A DNA stretch of 51,091 nt from an uncultured Clostridia bacterium (GTDB lineage Bacteria; Bacillota; Clostridia; Oscillospirales; Oscillospiraceae). Positions 17,301-25,103 of this stretch are shown piece by piece. The stretch covers positions 1 through 51,091 of the forward strand of contig CAMNHH010000001.1 of assembly GCA_946539175.1 (NCBI GenBank), in the 5' to 3' direction. Within the stretch, counting starts at the first letter, position 1. Each line of letters opens with the position of its first letter. The notes under the pieces are model-generated. The model was given only the letters and a program-made list of their open reading frames with translations. It made no database searches and was not told the origin of the DNA. Both the position numbers and the translations under genes were made by a program.

Positions 17301-18222
17301 CAGCTACCACTACTACAATTCAACTGGCCTGCATATCGTTGGCCGCAGATACTGGATCAGCAAGACCAACCCGGAAACCGTCAAAGATCCCAACGGCAAT
17401 CCCTTCCCCGAGGGCAATTACGAGTTTGACGAGCAGGGCCGCATGATTCTGCCCGGCGACCCGCAGGCCAAGAACGGCATCGTTGCCGAGGACGGCAGCC
17501 TGTATTATTACGTGGATAACGTCCGCAGCTATGCCGGTCTGATCCTGATTGACGGCGATTACTACTACGTCCGCTACGGCGGCGAGGTGGTCCACGGCAC
17601 CGATTACTGGGTCACCAAGAACAACGGTCTGCTGCCCTCTGCCCGCTATCAGTTTGCGGACGACGGCAAGCTCATTCTGGAGCAGCCCAAGAACGGCATC
17701 GTGGCCGAGGACGGCAGCCTGTTCTACTATGTGGACGGTGCCAGGAACTATGCCGGACTGATTGAGATTGACGGTGACTACTATTACGTCCGTCAGACCG
17801 GCGAGCTGGTCCACGGCACCGATTACTGGGTCACCAAGCATAACGACCTGGTTCCCGCAGGCCGCTACAGCTTCGATGAAGACGGCAAGATGATCCTCAC
17901 CGGCACCCCCCTGGATCCGGAGCCGCAGCCTGAGGTGAAGAACGGCGTTTACGAAGAGGACGGCGTCAAGTACTATTACGAAAACGGTGTAAAAAAGTAT
18001 GCCGGTCTGATCGTCCTGGAGGACCCCGCGAACCCCGGCAGCTACGCGTACTTCTACGTCACCAGTTCCTGCCAGCTCAAGACCAGCGGCGCGGAGGGCA
18101 GCTTCGTGAAGTACACCGCAAGCTATACCAACGGATTGCTTCCGGCCGCAAGGTATCAGTTTGACTACCTTGGCAGGATGTATGATCTGGATGGCAATCT
18201 GCTGACGCCTGCCGCACCCTGA
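11386..18222 (+). CDS. Giant secreted B-repeat surface protein with wall-binding modules
   Basis: 2278 residues. A signal peptide (about 1-29, ending GTVLA) is followed by beta-rich N-terminal domains and a probable beta-helix-like region to about 710. Residues about 814-1826 hold twelve InlB-type B-repeats (about 65-70 residues each, pattern YTxTW..DG..(x)YG..P...(x)Y.Y.F.GW.P....VTG..TYTA.F). Three YLVG..NDW modules interrupt or precede them (starting near 714, 1021 and 1661); they recall starch-binding SusE/F-like domains. The C-terminus (about 1826-2278) carries wall-binding modules shared with the first giant protein. There is no LPXTG. AGGAGG supports the start. It is probably an extracellular adhesin or scaffold anchored non-covalently; ligand unknown. 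Confidence 0.85.
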   Translation: MVNNLSKRFLACLMAILIVVTLLPGTVLAASVNTGVSGLTAESSGSASWNSSGGTVTGSVEASKSSGCAGDSYTPQTGTLTFTNSSGATALLSFDYALGLSGGSATVDGSAVSAGSGFAKKLAAGDNVAISITSPSGEGTTSIVLSNLALTPEQSITLTCKAPSHGSYTVDGTAITADTALSRLTTDSVNLAATPASGYKFLGWYSETEEIYFSITASLTTSFTGNKTIYPVFVSSSIPVFQVGSKLFTDLNEAISYSQSSGIAKIVLVSNGTLPAGTYTIPSGKTLLIPFDDAFTVFTSTPEVVYGAHENPSAFRTLTMANGAKIVVSNGAVLSVPSKLSATGTGSGSWNGTPTGKHGRISMNAGSSIDVQSGGKLYAYGYISGSGNVYARSGSEIWECFQIRCWRGGTATSGMADNTQKVFPLNQYYVQNVEAPLTFYPGATEKVYTAVNMSSKAFAASATFIGSGGMFTINDGSVTKRFTGASDRLELNVDGNFSITPMSLNITGLPLIGDLNLNTADYVLPINSNITINVDTGNTIISQDVAFFPGTEMNIANGATVELTSGHKAYIYDQDQWGAYAAASQQLVPVGYSTVNGTTAKRTVNSLVDAKIDINGTFAAYGSAYTTESGAQIISSQGTGKYILQSAPGTESNTYQATQGGSEGKEITYVSIPITAARLQNADGSYFETAGKAAGTEIPYYEGEWGKVPPAVQNGYYLVGSRNDWNTDAPDQNLMFQLNQDSNENEYQLTLDLTETEEFKVVGYEDGVVTWYPGGSNYVVDAAHAGAGKTVFFRPDANGGSDWHEQTIFVAKNRYTITWKNEDGSVIDTTTVEHGEIPTHADPVKESSAEFHYSFAGWTPAPVAAVADTEYTATFTSATRTYLIRFLNDDGTVLQSDQVAYGVTPAYTGETPQKASTAQYSYEFTGWSPEVAEVTGDADYTATYREILNTYEITFNNWDGTELFSFEFPYDTIPTYDGPTPEKPDDERYSYTFAGWDPELAAVTGPAVYTAKFTAAPLISDGYYLVGSFNDWKAENAYKFQHQDGKYLLENIALAVNDEMKVVGFRDGAPFKWFPDGSGNNYVLPEGREGLKTVFFSPEYLDEYADCNGFLFIPLNTFTVTWNDDQGNELKKDEDVPYGTMPSFGDQDPVKEATAQYTYTFSGWSPELAPVTSDVTYTATFGSHVRSYTITFQNEDGSFLWAGDFEYGSIPEYHGEIPVKQGDAEHSYTFAGWEPNVTEVTGPATYKAVYTEATNTYTVTWVNYNGDVLEKDEDVPYGATPSYDGDEPEKPADAEFTYSFIGWTPEVSTVKGNVTYIATFEPHTRSYTITFQNEDSSFLWAGDFEYGSIPEYQGEIPVKQGDAEHSYTFAGWTPAIAAVTGEATYTAVFAEHTNSYLIIFNNWDGTELYRTTVEYGQIPVYAGDTPVKQGSAQYSYTFKDWDPTLNPVTGEAVYTATFTESVNSYPITWVVGEERETVELEYGTMPTHADPDKESDAQYSYSFVGWEPEIVPVTGPATYTAVFNKTVNKYTVTWSINGNETTEEYEYGDTPSYKGETPVKEGNAQYSYEFTGWDPDIQEVTGNITYTAQFRESVNKYTVTWSINGEETTEEYEFGAVPSHENPANYEDENGSYKFIGWDPEIESVTGDVTYTAKFQAFLRNGFYLIGLRGWNYESLSADDRFVVNPNAENEYMINEVLLSEGDTLKVARVEYGEITGWFPDGMDNHYVVDAAHAGSHTVFFNPDGKNEWQDFGGYIFIDTSFFVVTWSVDGVETYETYVYGQMPAHDVPVKAETMLESYEFAGWEPELTVVTGPATYTAQFTAVPKAGWIAWEGQRYYIADGAPVRGVYEIEDEFYIFDLETGAFRSDANGVTDVGEDTYLAENGKVVKNPGLVRIPETEEYFYFGEDNKALKNQRTWIDRTNDLLPVWAYTFTETGAIEHVDVTWEGLQEDGYTYIDGIRVYLGLVQEADGSYHYYNSTGLHIVGRRYWISKTNPETVKDPNGNPFPEGNYEFDEQGRMILPGDPQAKNGIVAEDGSLYYYVDNVRSYAGLILIDGDYYYVRYGGEVVHGTDYWVTKNNGLLPSARYQFADDGKLILEQPKNGIVAEDGSLFYYVDGARNYAGLIEIDGDYYYVRQTGELVHGTDYWVTKHNDLVPAGRYSFDEDGKMILTGTPLDPEPQPEVKNGVYEEDGVKYYYENGVKKYAGLIVLEDPANPGSYAYFYVTSSCQLKTSGAEGSFVKYTASYTNGLLPAARYQFDYLGRMYDLDGNLLTPAAP
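13825..16862 (+). repeat. Array of twelve InlB-type B-repeats
   Basis: Twelve units of roughly 65-70 codons, interrupted by YLVG-type modules near 14446-14736 and 16366-16665. Within the array the segments 14941-15080 and 15358-15497 are identical over 140 bp except for two bases I can see, 417 bp (two repeat units) apart, pointing to recent duplication or gene conversion. Confidence 0.85.
17470..17898 (+). repeat. Two 70-residue wall-binding modules shared with the first giant protein
   Basis: Modules at 17470-17679 and 17689-17898 match the modules at 10124-10594 (same KNGI.AEDGSL.YY, AGLI.IDGDYYYVR and GE.VHG landmarks). A more divergent copy follows at about 17938-18222, and another precedes at about 17221-17451. 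Confidence 0.85.
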
Positions 18223-18261
18223 TTCCGGCGCGGGCTTTGTCCCGCTGAAGCAATGAACAAC

Positions 18262-18295
18262 AGCAGGGATACGGGTTTCGACCCGTATCCCTGCT
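18262..18295 (+). terminator. Strong UUCG-loop hairpin after the second giant gene, no U-tract
   Basis: A 15-bp perfect stem (AGCAGGGATACGGGT/ACCCGTATCCCTGCT) closed by a TTCG tetraloop. It is followed by CAAAAAC rather than a T run, so partial termination or 3'-end protection is more likely than a full stop. Confidence 0.6.
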
Positions 18296-18306
18296 CAAAA
18301 ACACTG

Positions 18307-18335
18307 ATAGAAGGGGAGAGCGTCTCCCTTTCTAT
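18307..18335 (+). terminator. Second hairpin in the same gap
   Basis: ATAGAAGGGGAGA pairs with TCTCCCTTTCTAT (one G-U) across a three-base spacer. It stands 11 bases after the UUCG hairpin and ends 35 bases before the next gene. The tandem hairpins could lower downstream expression relative to the surface-protein genes. Confidence 0.45.
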
Positions 18336-18370
18336 GAGTGCTTTTCACCTTGGTCGAAAGGAGACGAGCC

Positions 18371-19594
18371 ATGCGCGCAGCCTTTGTCAACGCGGTATGC
18401 GGCAGCGGCAGCACCGGTAAGATTGTAACCGGTCTGCTGCGTTCTTTGCGTGGGGCAGGGGACGATGGCCGCGTTTTTTTCGGCATCGGCAAAGCCCAGG
18501 ACATTGCCTTGGAGGACACGTGCCGCTTTGGCAGTACCGCGGATTATTACCTGCACAACGCCGTCTCCAGGCTGACGGATCACGCCGGTTTTTATTCCAC
18601 CGCCGCCACCCGTCGGATGATCAAAGCCATAGAAGCCTATCAGCCGGATCTGATCCATTTGCACAATCTGCACGGTTACTATCTCAACGTGGAAGAGCTG
18701 TTCCATTTCCTGTCCGGCTGCGGAAAACCGGTGCTTTGGACTCTGCACGACTGTTGGGCCTTCACCGGGCATTGCACGCACTTCAGCGCGGCAGGTTGTG
18801 AGCAGTGGAAAACCGGATGCCGCAGCTGTTCCCAGCTTTCACGTTATCCAAAATGCCTGCTGAGGGGAGACGTGGAGCGGAACTATGCCCGGAAGCGCAG
18901 CCTGTTCACCTCCGTGCCGGGCCTTACGCTGATCACGCCCTCTGTTTGGCTGGCCGGCATCGTTCGGCAGTCCTTTCTGGGAAAATTGGAGATCATCCCC
19001 ATTCCAAACGGGATCGACACGGAGCGGTTTTGCCCCGTCAAGAGCGACGTCAAGGAGCGATTGGGATTAACGGGCAAAAAGATGGCATTGGGCGTCGCTT
19101 CGGTCTGGAATGAACGAAAGGGTCTGCAGGATCTTCTGCGCTTGTCTGAACTGCTGCCGGATGATTGGCGTCTGGTTCTGGTAGGACTTACAAAGCAACA
19201 GCAGGCCTTGTTCCCGAAGCTGGTCGTCACCATGGAGCGGACCTCCTCCCAGGAGGCGCTTGCCCGGCTTTATTCCGCCGCTGACGTTTTCATCAACCCC
19301 AGCTATGAGGAAACCATGGGCATGACCACGGCGGAGGCCCTGGCCTGCGGTACGCCTGCTGTGGTCTATGATCGGACCGCGGTGCCGGAGCTGGTAGATG
19401 AAAGCTGCGGCGCAATCGTACCGGCAGGCGACGTGAAGGCCCTTTGCGCGGCGATCACCTCCATTTCATTGGATCGTAAAGCCGCACGCGCCAGAGGCCT
19501 GCGATATGCCCAATCCAAGCAGAACGAAGCACATCTTCGGCTCTACAGGCGTTTGGTACAGGCAAGTAAAAATGGATTGGAGGCTCCGCTATGA
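18371..19594 (+). CDS. Glycosyltransferase family 4 (GT-B)
   Basis: A 407-residue GT-B glycosyltransferase. The N-terminal half includes GSGSTGKIV and DLIHLHNLHGYY (typical acceptor-domain features of family 4), plus a Cys-rich insert (CRSCSQLSRYPKC). The C-terminal donor domain shows IPIPNGIDTERF, the linker VWNERKGLQDLL, and the EX7E-type motif SYEETMGMTTAEALACGTP. It belongs to cytoplasmic repeat-unit assembly. The ATG at 18371 is preceded by AAAGGAG. Its stop overlaps the next start (ATGA). Sugar specificity is unknown. Confidence 0.9.
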   Translation: MRAAFVNAVCGSGSTGKIVTGLLRSLRGAGDDGRVFFGIGKAQDIALEDTCRFGSTADYYLHNAVSRLTDHAGFYSTAATRRMIKAIEAYQPDLIHLHNLHGYYLNVEELFHFLSGCGKPVLWTLHDCWAFTGHCTHFSAAGCEQWKTGCRSCSQLSRYPKCLLRGDVERNYARKRSLFTSVPGLTLITPSVWLAGIVRQSFLGKLEIIPIPNGIDTERFCPVKSDVKERLGLTGKKMALGVASVWNERKGLQDLLRLSELLPDDWRLVLVGLTKQQQALFPKLVVTMERTSSQEALARLYSAADVFINPSYEETMGMTTAEALACGTPAVVYDRTAVPELVDESCGAIVPAGDVKALCAAITSISLDRKAARARGLRYAQSKQNEAHLRLYRRLVQASKNGLEAPL

Positions 19595-20790
19595 ATCAGC
19601 CCAGCCAATCCGGAATGATCGGCAACGGCCAGTTTTCCAACAGACTGCTGAAGCTGCAGTTTATTATGGTGCTGCTGTATTTCCTGATGATCCCATTTAA
19701 CAATGCTACGGTCACGCATTATATTCTGCTGGCCGGTACATTTTTGAGCATGTACTGTATCGCGAGCATCTGCATTGTCCGGGAACTCAACGCGAAACGC
19801 TTGCTTATGATCCTGATGCTGGGCATCACCGCCCTGGTCAGCATGCTGTTTTCCTATCGCCATCTGCGTTCGGACCTGCTGTATTCTCTTGTCTGCTTCT
19901 TTTTCCTGGCCGTAATGATCTCGATCAACAACTATGAGAAGCCCCAGGTGGATTTTATCCATTTTGTGTTTTGGGTTTGTCTGCTGATGGCCGTGATCGT
20001 AAGCATCTATTCTTTCCTGCCCTTTGCCTACCTGCGAAAAAACGGTACCGTCGCGCCGACACTGACATTGAATCTGGGCAATTCCAACTACACCGGCGTA
20101 CTGCTGCTGAATATTCTCTGCGTCCTCTGGGCTTCCTCCTATGGGGAGAAGTACCATTGGCTTGTACTTCCTCTGACTGCCTACCTTCTGTACTTGATTC
20201 TGAAAACCGGCTCCAGAACCTGTATACTGGGCAGTATCGTGTTTGCCGCGCTGTCTGTGCTGCGCTCAAAACGCCCCATTTCAAGATGGATCGTCCTTGG
20301 CTGTCTGATCCTGCCGATTTTTTTCGTACCGTTTTATTTGTGGCTGTTTGATCACAGCAATTACTGGGGAGTCCGTATTCTCGGAAAATCTCTGTTTACC
20401 GGGCGGGAGGAAACCTTCGTTTATTATCTGTCCTATCTGAAAAAACCGGTCCAGATTATTGTGGGTAATTTCTGTGAGGCGGCGCTGCAAAACGCCCACA
20501 ACGCACCGCTTTCCGTGCTTTGCTCGCTGGGCGTGGTCGGGGCTGTTCTCTATTATGCTCTGTTCATTCCCTCCGTATGGCAGAACAATAAAAACGTCCG
20601 GCATCCCACTGCCCATACCGCTGTGGCGGCGCTGCTGGCTGTCAGCGTCGCTTCCTGCGGGGAATCCTCCATGTTTTTAGGGGGATTTCCCGGTGTGAGC
20701 TTTATGCTGCTTTATTTATGGTTGTCCAATTATTCCGGAACGGATAACGGAACAGAGGAGGGAGACTCCACATGCACCCCCGTGTACTAA
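19591..20790 (+). CDS. O-antigen/capsule polymerase-like membrane protein (Wzy/ligase family)
   Basis: A 399-residue polytopic membrane protein with about ten hydrophobic helices and a large external loop (about 240-300) containing LFTGREETF, then NAHNAPLSVLCSLGVVG. The arrangement of many helices with one long periplasm-facing loop and an N-A-H-N motif is typical of Wzy polymerases and WaaL-type ligases. In this context, with flippase and chain-length protein in the same operon, polymerisation of lipid-linked repeats is the likely role. It overlaps the preceding gene by four bases and the following one by 19, implying translational coupling. Confidence 0.82.
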   Translation: MNQPSQSGMIGNGQFSNRLLKLQFIMVLLYFLMIPFNNATVTHYILLAGTFLSMYCIASICIVRELNAKRLLMILMLGITALVSMLFSYRHLRSDLLYSLVCFFFLAVMISINNYEKPQVDFIHFVFWVCLLMAVIVSIYSFLPFAYLRKNGTVAPTLTLNLGNSNYTGVLLLNILCVLWASSYGEKYHWLVLPLTAYLLYLILKTGSRTCILGSIVFAALSVLRSKRPISRWIVLGCLILPIFFVPFYLWLFDHSNYWGVRILGKSLFTGREETFVYYLSYLKKPVQIIVGNFCEAALQNAHNAPLSVLCSLGVVGAVLYYALFIPSVWQNNKNVRHPTAHTAVAALLAVSVASCGESSMFLGGFPGVSFMLLYLWLSNYSGTDNGTEEGDSTCTPVY

Positions 20791-22079
20791 TTGTCGGAAC
20801 TGTCCCTTACAATCGGAAATCCACCTCCCGGGCCTTTGACGCCTATTTCCATTTTTGGGAGCCCGAGAATCTGGCGCAGATCTTTTCGAACACAAAAAAA
20901 CCATGCAAGGGCCACTGCGCGGAGCTTTATCAGATCACCGACCAGCGTATGCTTCGCCGGTGGTTTGCCCCTCGCACCCGGACCGGGCGGATCTTTCGCC
21001 GAGTGGAGCTGCCCGAACGCTGGGAAAGCACGGACCTGGAAACCGGTAGTGCCGCGGCAGACCGCGCCTATCGACTGGGCAGCCGCCATACGCCGCTGAC
21101 GCATCTGCTGCGGGGCCTTCTGTGGCGCAAGCGCTTCTGGTGTACCGCGGAGCTGAACGCCTGGTTGGACGCATTTCAGCCGGAATGCGTTTTCCTGGCC
21201 TTCTCCAACGACTATTTTATTTTGCGGATTGCTCTGTATGCGGCCCAGCGGTATCACATTCCCATTGTTTCCGCCATTGGCGACGACTATTATTTTTGCC
21301 GCAATCGCTCGCTTTCTCCTCTGTATCAGCTCTACATGGGCACTTATCAACGCCTGGTCCGTCGGGTATTGGCTCATCCGGGCAGCGCTGTCTATATCAG
21401 TGACAAGATCCGGGACAAATATAACGAAGCCTTCCGCCTAAAGGGAGAAACCGTCTATCTGAGCAGCGAGCTGTGCCGCAGGCCCTTCCACCCGGTGGAT
21501 CTCAGCCAGCCGAGGATTACGTATTTTGGCAACATACGCATGGGCCGCAATCAATCCCTATGCGATCTTGCGAACGCACTGCGGCAGATCAATCCCGCCT
21601 GGCGACTGGACGTGTATTCCAACGAACGGGAGCCCTCTGTAACGAAACTTTTTTCCAGCTGCGAGAACCTACGCTTTCATGGCTCTGTTCCCTATGAAAG
21701 CGTTTGCCGTATGATTGTTGAGAGCGATATTACGGTTATTGTGGAGGGCTTTCGCCCCGCCGACGTAGACAAATCCCGCTACTCCTTATCCACTAAGGCG
21801 GCGGATGCGCTGGCCTCCGGCGCGGCCATTCTGGCCTACGGCTCATTCGAATGCGGTGTAATCGAATATATGCACAGCACCGGCGCTGCCGCGGTTTGTA
21901 CCGATCCGGCGAAACTGGAGCAGACCATCCGGGCCATGACGGGGGATCCGCAAGCTCAGCGTCGAATGTATGAGAACGCCATGCGGATATCCACAGAGCA
22001 CCATGATCTGTGGGTCAGCACAGAAACCGTCAGAAGGGTCGTGGAGCGGGCGATCCGCGAGATGGAGGAAGCGCGATGA
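20772..22079 (+). CDS. Probable GT-B glycosyltransferase
   Basis: A 435-residue protein whose C-terminal half looks like a GT4-type donor domain: PRITYFGNIRMGRNQSL opens it, followed by LRFHGSVPYESV and a KAADALASGAAILAYG stretch where family 4 enzymes have their donor-phosphate motif. The N-terminal half starts with HPRVLIVGTVPYNRKSTSRAF and is less familiar. It overlaps the polymerase gene by 19 bases and the following acyltransferase gene by four. It presumably adds one sugar of the repeat unit. Confidence 0.75.
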   Translation: MHPRVLIVGTVPYNRKSTSRAFDAYFHFWEPENLAQIFSNTKKPCKGHCAELYQITDQRMLRRWFAPRTRTGRIFRRVELPERWESTDLETGSAAADRAYRLGSRHTPLTHLLRGLLWRKRFWCTAELNAWLDAFQPECVFLAFSNDYFILRIALYAAQRYHIPIVSAIGDDYYFCRNRSLSPLYQLYMGTYQRLVRRVLAHPGSAVYISDKIRDKYNEAFRLKGETVYLSSELCRRPFHPVDLSQPRITYFGNIRMGRNQSLCDLANALRQINPAWRLDVYSNEREPSVTKLFSSCENLRFHGSVPYESVCRMIVESDITVIVEGFRPADVDKSRYSLSTKAADALASGAAILAYGSFECGVIEYMHSTGAAAVCTDPAKLEQTIRAMTGDPQAQRRMYENAMRISTEHHDLWVSTETVRRVVERAIREMEEAR

Positions 22080-23104
22080 GTACGATTCGGTTCCGCTCCG
22101 CTGTCCTTGACCGGGTTCGCGGCGCCGCAATGCTCCTGGTGATTCTTGGGCACACTATGATCGGCTGCACCGTCGGGGCTCAAAACAGCTTTTTGTATCG
22201 GGTCATATGGTCATTGCAGATGCCGCTGTTCTTTCTGCTCAGCGGATATCTGACCCGATATGCAAAGCCGCTTCCGAACGCAAGGGCCCTGCTGCGTCAG
22301 CTTGGCCGCCGCAGCCTGCAGCTGCTGTTTCCCTTCGGAGTCTGGAGCTTTTTGATCCGAGGTCTGCTTTTCGGGCAGCGTTCCTTTCTGAACCTGGCTT
22401 GGCTTGCGCGGCACATGGACAGCGGATACTGGTTTTTGTTCTCCCTTTGGGTGATCTCCGCGGCGTACCTGCTGGCATCCTTCCTTGGGGGCAAAGTTAT
22501 TTGGAAGCGACCCCAGATCGCTGTGACGCTGTTCTTCGGCCTGCTTCTCGCAATTCTGGGGATAGTTGCCCTGTGGCAGGGCGTTGAATTTCTGGGCGCC
22601 AAGCTCAGCTTGTATTACGCAAGCTTTTACTTTCTGGGCGTGTTGGTTGGTCGTGCCAGGGACCGTCTGCCATCTTCCGGTCGGGGGCGGACACTGGTAT
22701 TTGCGGTCAGCTTTGTGGGCTGGATCCTGTTTTTGCTCAAGTTTGATTTCTTCTCCGCCGCGGACAGTGTCGGAAGCATAGCGCTGCGGTGGGTCTCCTC
22801 TGTGTTGGGTTGCAGCGCAGTCTTCCTTGCCGCTCTGGAGCTGAAGCGTTGGCGGTCGGATCCGCTGCCGCGCAGGGTGTTGCGCTGGATCGGTGCGCAT
22901 ACTTTGGAGCTGTATCTGGTCCATTATCTTTGCTTGAATCTGATTCGAAAAGCGCCGGCTCCAGACTGTGAAAGCCTTTCAGGGGCTACGCTGATTCTGC
23001 TGAATTTTTGCCTGACGCTGGGTATTTCCGCATTTGTAACGCTGCTTTTCAGCCGGACGCGGTTTTTGCGCTTCCTGCTTTTTGGCAAGACCGATAAAAG
23101 GTGA
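22076..23104 (+). CDS. Acyltransferase family 3 (OafA/OatA-type) membrane protein
   Basis: A 342-residue, roughly ten-helix membrane protein of the acyltransferase-3 family, which moves acetyl or other acyl groups from the cytoplasm onto glycans at the outer face. The start LDRVRGAAMLLVILGHTM contains the family's R and the conserved H in helix 1; ISLQMPLFFLLSGYL-like sequence (SLQMPLFFLLSGY) follows. No SGNH domain is attached. The ATG at 22076 overlaps the upstream stop in ATGA. It most likely O-acetylates the polysaccharide made here. Confidence 0.85.
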   Translation: MSTIRFRSAVLDRVRGAAMLLVILGHTMIGCTVGAQNSFLYRVIWSLQMPLFFLLSGYLTRYAKPLPNARALLRQLGRRSLQLLFPFGVWSFLIRGLLFGQRSFLNLAWLARHMDSGYWFLFSLWVISAAYLLASFLGGKVIWKRPQIAVTLFFGLLLAILGIVALWQGVEFLGAKLSLYYASFYFLGVLVGRARDRLPSSGRGRTLVFAVSFVGWILFLLKFDFFSAADSVGSIALRWVSSVLGCSAVFLAALELKRWRSDPLPRRVLRWIGAHTLELYLVHYLCLNLIRKAPAPDCESLSGATLILLNFCLTLGISAFVTLLFSRTRFLRFLLFGKTDKR

Positions 23105-23109
23105 ATCCG

Positions 23110-23943
23110 ATGAATGATTTGACCCTGCTCATTTTTACCTGTGAAAAGTTTTCCGATCTTTGGGATCCGCATGTGAAGCTCCTGGAGGAAAACTGGCCGG
23201 ATCGCGGCATGGACAGCTATCTTGTGACCGACGCTCCTCACGATACGTGGTACGATGGGGTTTCTGTCCTGGCCGCAGGACCGGATGCCTCCTTCACAGC
23301 CCGCGTTCGCTGTGCCTGCGAGACAGTACGAACCAAGTATGTGTTCGTGACGCTGGATGATTATTTTTTGCTCCGGCCCGTTGACAGCGGCAGGATCCGG
23401 CAGCTGGTCTCCATCATGGAAGAGGAGCGTCTGGATTATCTTCGTCTCTACGATCGCCCGAAGCGGGCTTCCGCCGCGCCGCTGGCCTCGGATCCTACGC
23501 TGCGGCATATTGTGAACGATACCCGCTACAGCGTGAACCTTTACGCCGGGATCTGGCGCAGGGAATTTTTGCTGCGGACGGCAGTGGGAGAAAGGAATCC
23601 TTGGAGCTATGAGGCCTCACTATCACGGGCTGCCACAGCTTTGAAGGCAAACTGCGCCGTAGACGAGGCCAGGGATTTTGTTACCTTGGACGTGGTGCGG
23701 AAGGGAAAGATTCTGAACAGAGCCAATCGCTATCTGAAGAAGCACGATCTGTACCACGGAGACCGACCGGTACAGTCCCGGTGGTATGAGTTTGCTCTGG
23801 CGGTACGGACCTTTGGTGTACGCCACATGCCACGCCCGGCGGTGGAACTGGCCCGGCGCTTCATGATGAAGCGGGGGCGCCATTACTACAGCCAGGAGCA
23901 GTTTGAATATCCAATACCGGAGCAAACGGAGTCTAAGGAATGA
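23110..23943 (+). CDS. Putative GT-A-type glycosyltransferase
   Basis: 277 residues. The start resembles a Rossmann-like nucleotide-sugar domain (LTLLIFTCEKFSDLW), and VFVTLDDYFLLRPVD (about 78-92) places two aspartates where GT-A enzymes have DxD. A later stretch WRREFLLR and NPWSYEASLSRAA may hold the acceptor site. I cannot assign a numbered family. The ATG at 23110 follows AAAAGGTG; GTG at 23101 is a less likely start. It overlaps the next gene by four bases, and its context is polysaccharide assembly. Confidence 0.65.
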   Translation: MNDLTLLIFTCEKFSDLWDPHVKLLEENWPDRGMDSYLVTDAPHDTWYDGVSVLAAGPDASFTARVRCACETVRTKYVFVTLDDYFLLRPVDSGRIRQLVSIMEEERLDYLRLYDRPKRASAAPLASDPTLRHIVNDTRYSVNLYAGIWRREFLLRTAVGERNPWSYEASLSRAATALKANCAVDEARDFVTLDVVRKGKILNRANRYLKKHDLYHGDRPVQSRWYEFALAVRTFGVRHMPRPAVELARRFMMKRGRHYYSQEQFEYPIPEQTESKE

Positions 23944-25103
23944 AAATTGTCTTCGTAAACTGTTACTTCAATCACCACCAGAAGCCGTTCTCAGACGCTA
24001 TGGTGGCGCTTGGCGCGGACTACAGCTTTCTGGAAACCATGCCCATGCCGGAGTACCGCCGCGCTCTGGGCTATCAGGAGCTTCCAAAACCGGAATACGT
24101 TCATTCCTGGCTCGAGGAGCCCGCTCGATGTGAAAAGCTGATTGATGAGGCGGATACGGTATTGTTCAGTTCCGCGCCGGAGAAGCTCTTCCGACGCTGC
24201 TTTGGGCAGGGTAAGCTGCTGTTTCGCGTGACAGAACGTCCCCTGAAGCGGCAGGGTGAATGGCAGAAGTTTCTGCCTCGGCTGCTCCGTTGGCGATGGC
24301 GCAATCCCGGCAGGGAAGGGATCCGCCTGCTCAGCGCCAGCGCTTTCGCGCCGTCAGATTACGCGAAATTCGGACTCTTTCGGGGCCGTGCTTATCGCTG
24401 GGGTTACTTTCCGCAGTGCAATCGGCAGGCTGATACGGAACGCCTGCTGGCAGGAAAAACTCCGGGCAGTATGCTCTGGGTAGGGCGTTTTCTGGATTGG
24501 AAGCACCCGGATGACGCGCTGCGTGCAGCCGCGTGGCTTCGGCATCAGGGATATCCGGTTCTACTGAAAATGATCGGGACCGGACCCATGGAGAAGGCGC
24601 TGCAGGAAATGCGGGAACAACTGGACCTGGAAGGCTCTGTCTCATTTCCCGGGTCGATGACGCCTGCGGAGGTTCGCCGGGAGATGGACAAGGCTGAACT
24701 GTTTTTATTTACCAGTGACCGCTGTGAAGGCTGGGGCGCCGTATTGAACGAGGCTATGGACAGCGCCTGTGCCATTGTGGCAGGCCACGCGGCAGGGGCG
24801 ACCCCCTACTTGATCCGGCCCGGTCAGAACGGGCTTGTATATCGCTCCGGCGATTGGGAAGCGATGGCCCACTGTCTGAAGTCCCTGCTGGACAGCAGAC
24901 AAAGCGCTGCAGGTTTGGGGCGGGAGGCCAGAAACACCGTCCTCACGGAGTGGAACGCCGAATATGCGGCCCGCAGCTTACTGGCTCTGGCCGAGGCCCT
25001 TCGAAGCGGAACATCTGCCGGGCTGCCCGCTTCCGCGGGACCCTGCAGTAAAGCTGAAATCATAAAAGAGGATTGGTTTTATGCGTCTGAAAACCCTTCA
25101 TAA
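23940..25103 (+). CDS. Glycosyltransferase family 4 (GT-B)
   Basis: A 387-residue GT-B glycosyltransferase. The N-terminal MKIVFVNCYFNHHQ is followed at about 179 by the donor-domain opener MLWVGRFLDWKHPDDAL, then KMIGTGPMEKAL, SFPGSMTPAEVRREM and the acidic motif SDRCEGWGAVLNEAMDSAC, a good match to family 4. It starts inside the preceding gene's end (overlap of four bases), and its own tail overlaps the next gene by 23 bases, so these genes are tightly coupled. It is expected to work in the cytoplasm on lipid-linked sugars. Confidence 0.88.
   Translation: MKIVFVNCYFNHHQKPFSDAMVALGADYSFLETMPMPEYRRALGYQELPKPEYVHSWLEEPARCEKLIDEADTVLFSSAPEKLFRRCFGQGKLLFRVTERPLKRQGEWQKFLPRLLRWRWRNPGREGIRLLSASAFAPSDYAKFGLFRGRAYRWGYFPQCNRQADTERLLAGKTPGSMLWVGRFLDWKHPDDALRAAAWLRHQGYPVLLKMIGTGPMEKALQEMREQLDLEGSVSFPGSMTPAEVRREMDKAELFLFTSDRCEGWGAVLNEAMDSACAIVAGHAAGATPYLIRPGQNGLVYRSGDWEAMAHCLKSLLDSRQSAAGLGREARNTVLTEWNAEYAARSLLALAEALRSGTSAGLPASAGPCSKAEIIKEDWFYASENPS

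Noticed and set aside
18150..18222. LPXTG sorting signal at the end of the second giant protein
   Set aside because: The C-terminus ends LLTPAAP with no LPXTG, hydrophobic segment or basic tail; the same is true for the first giant protein.
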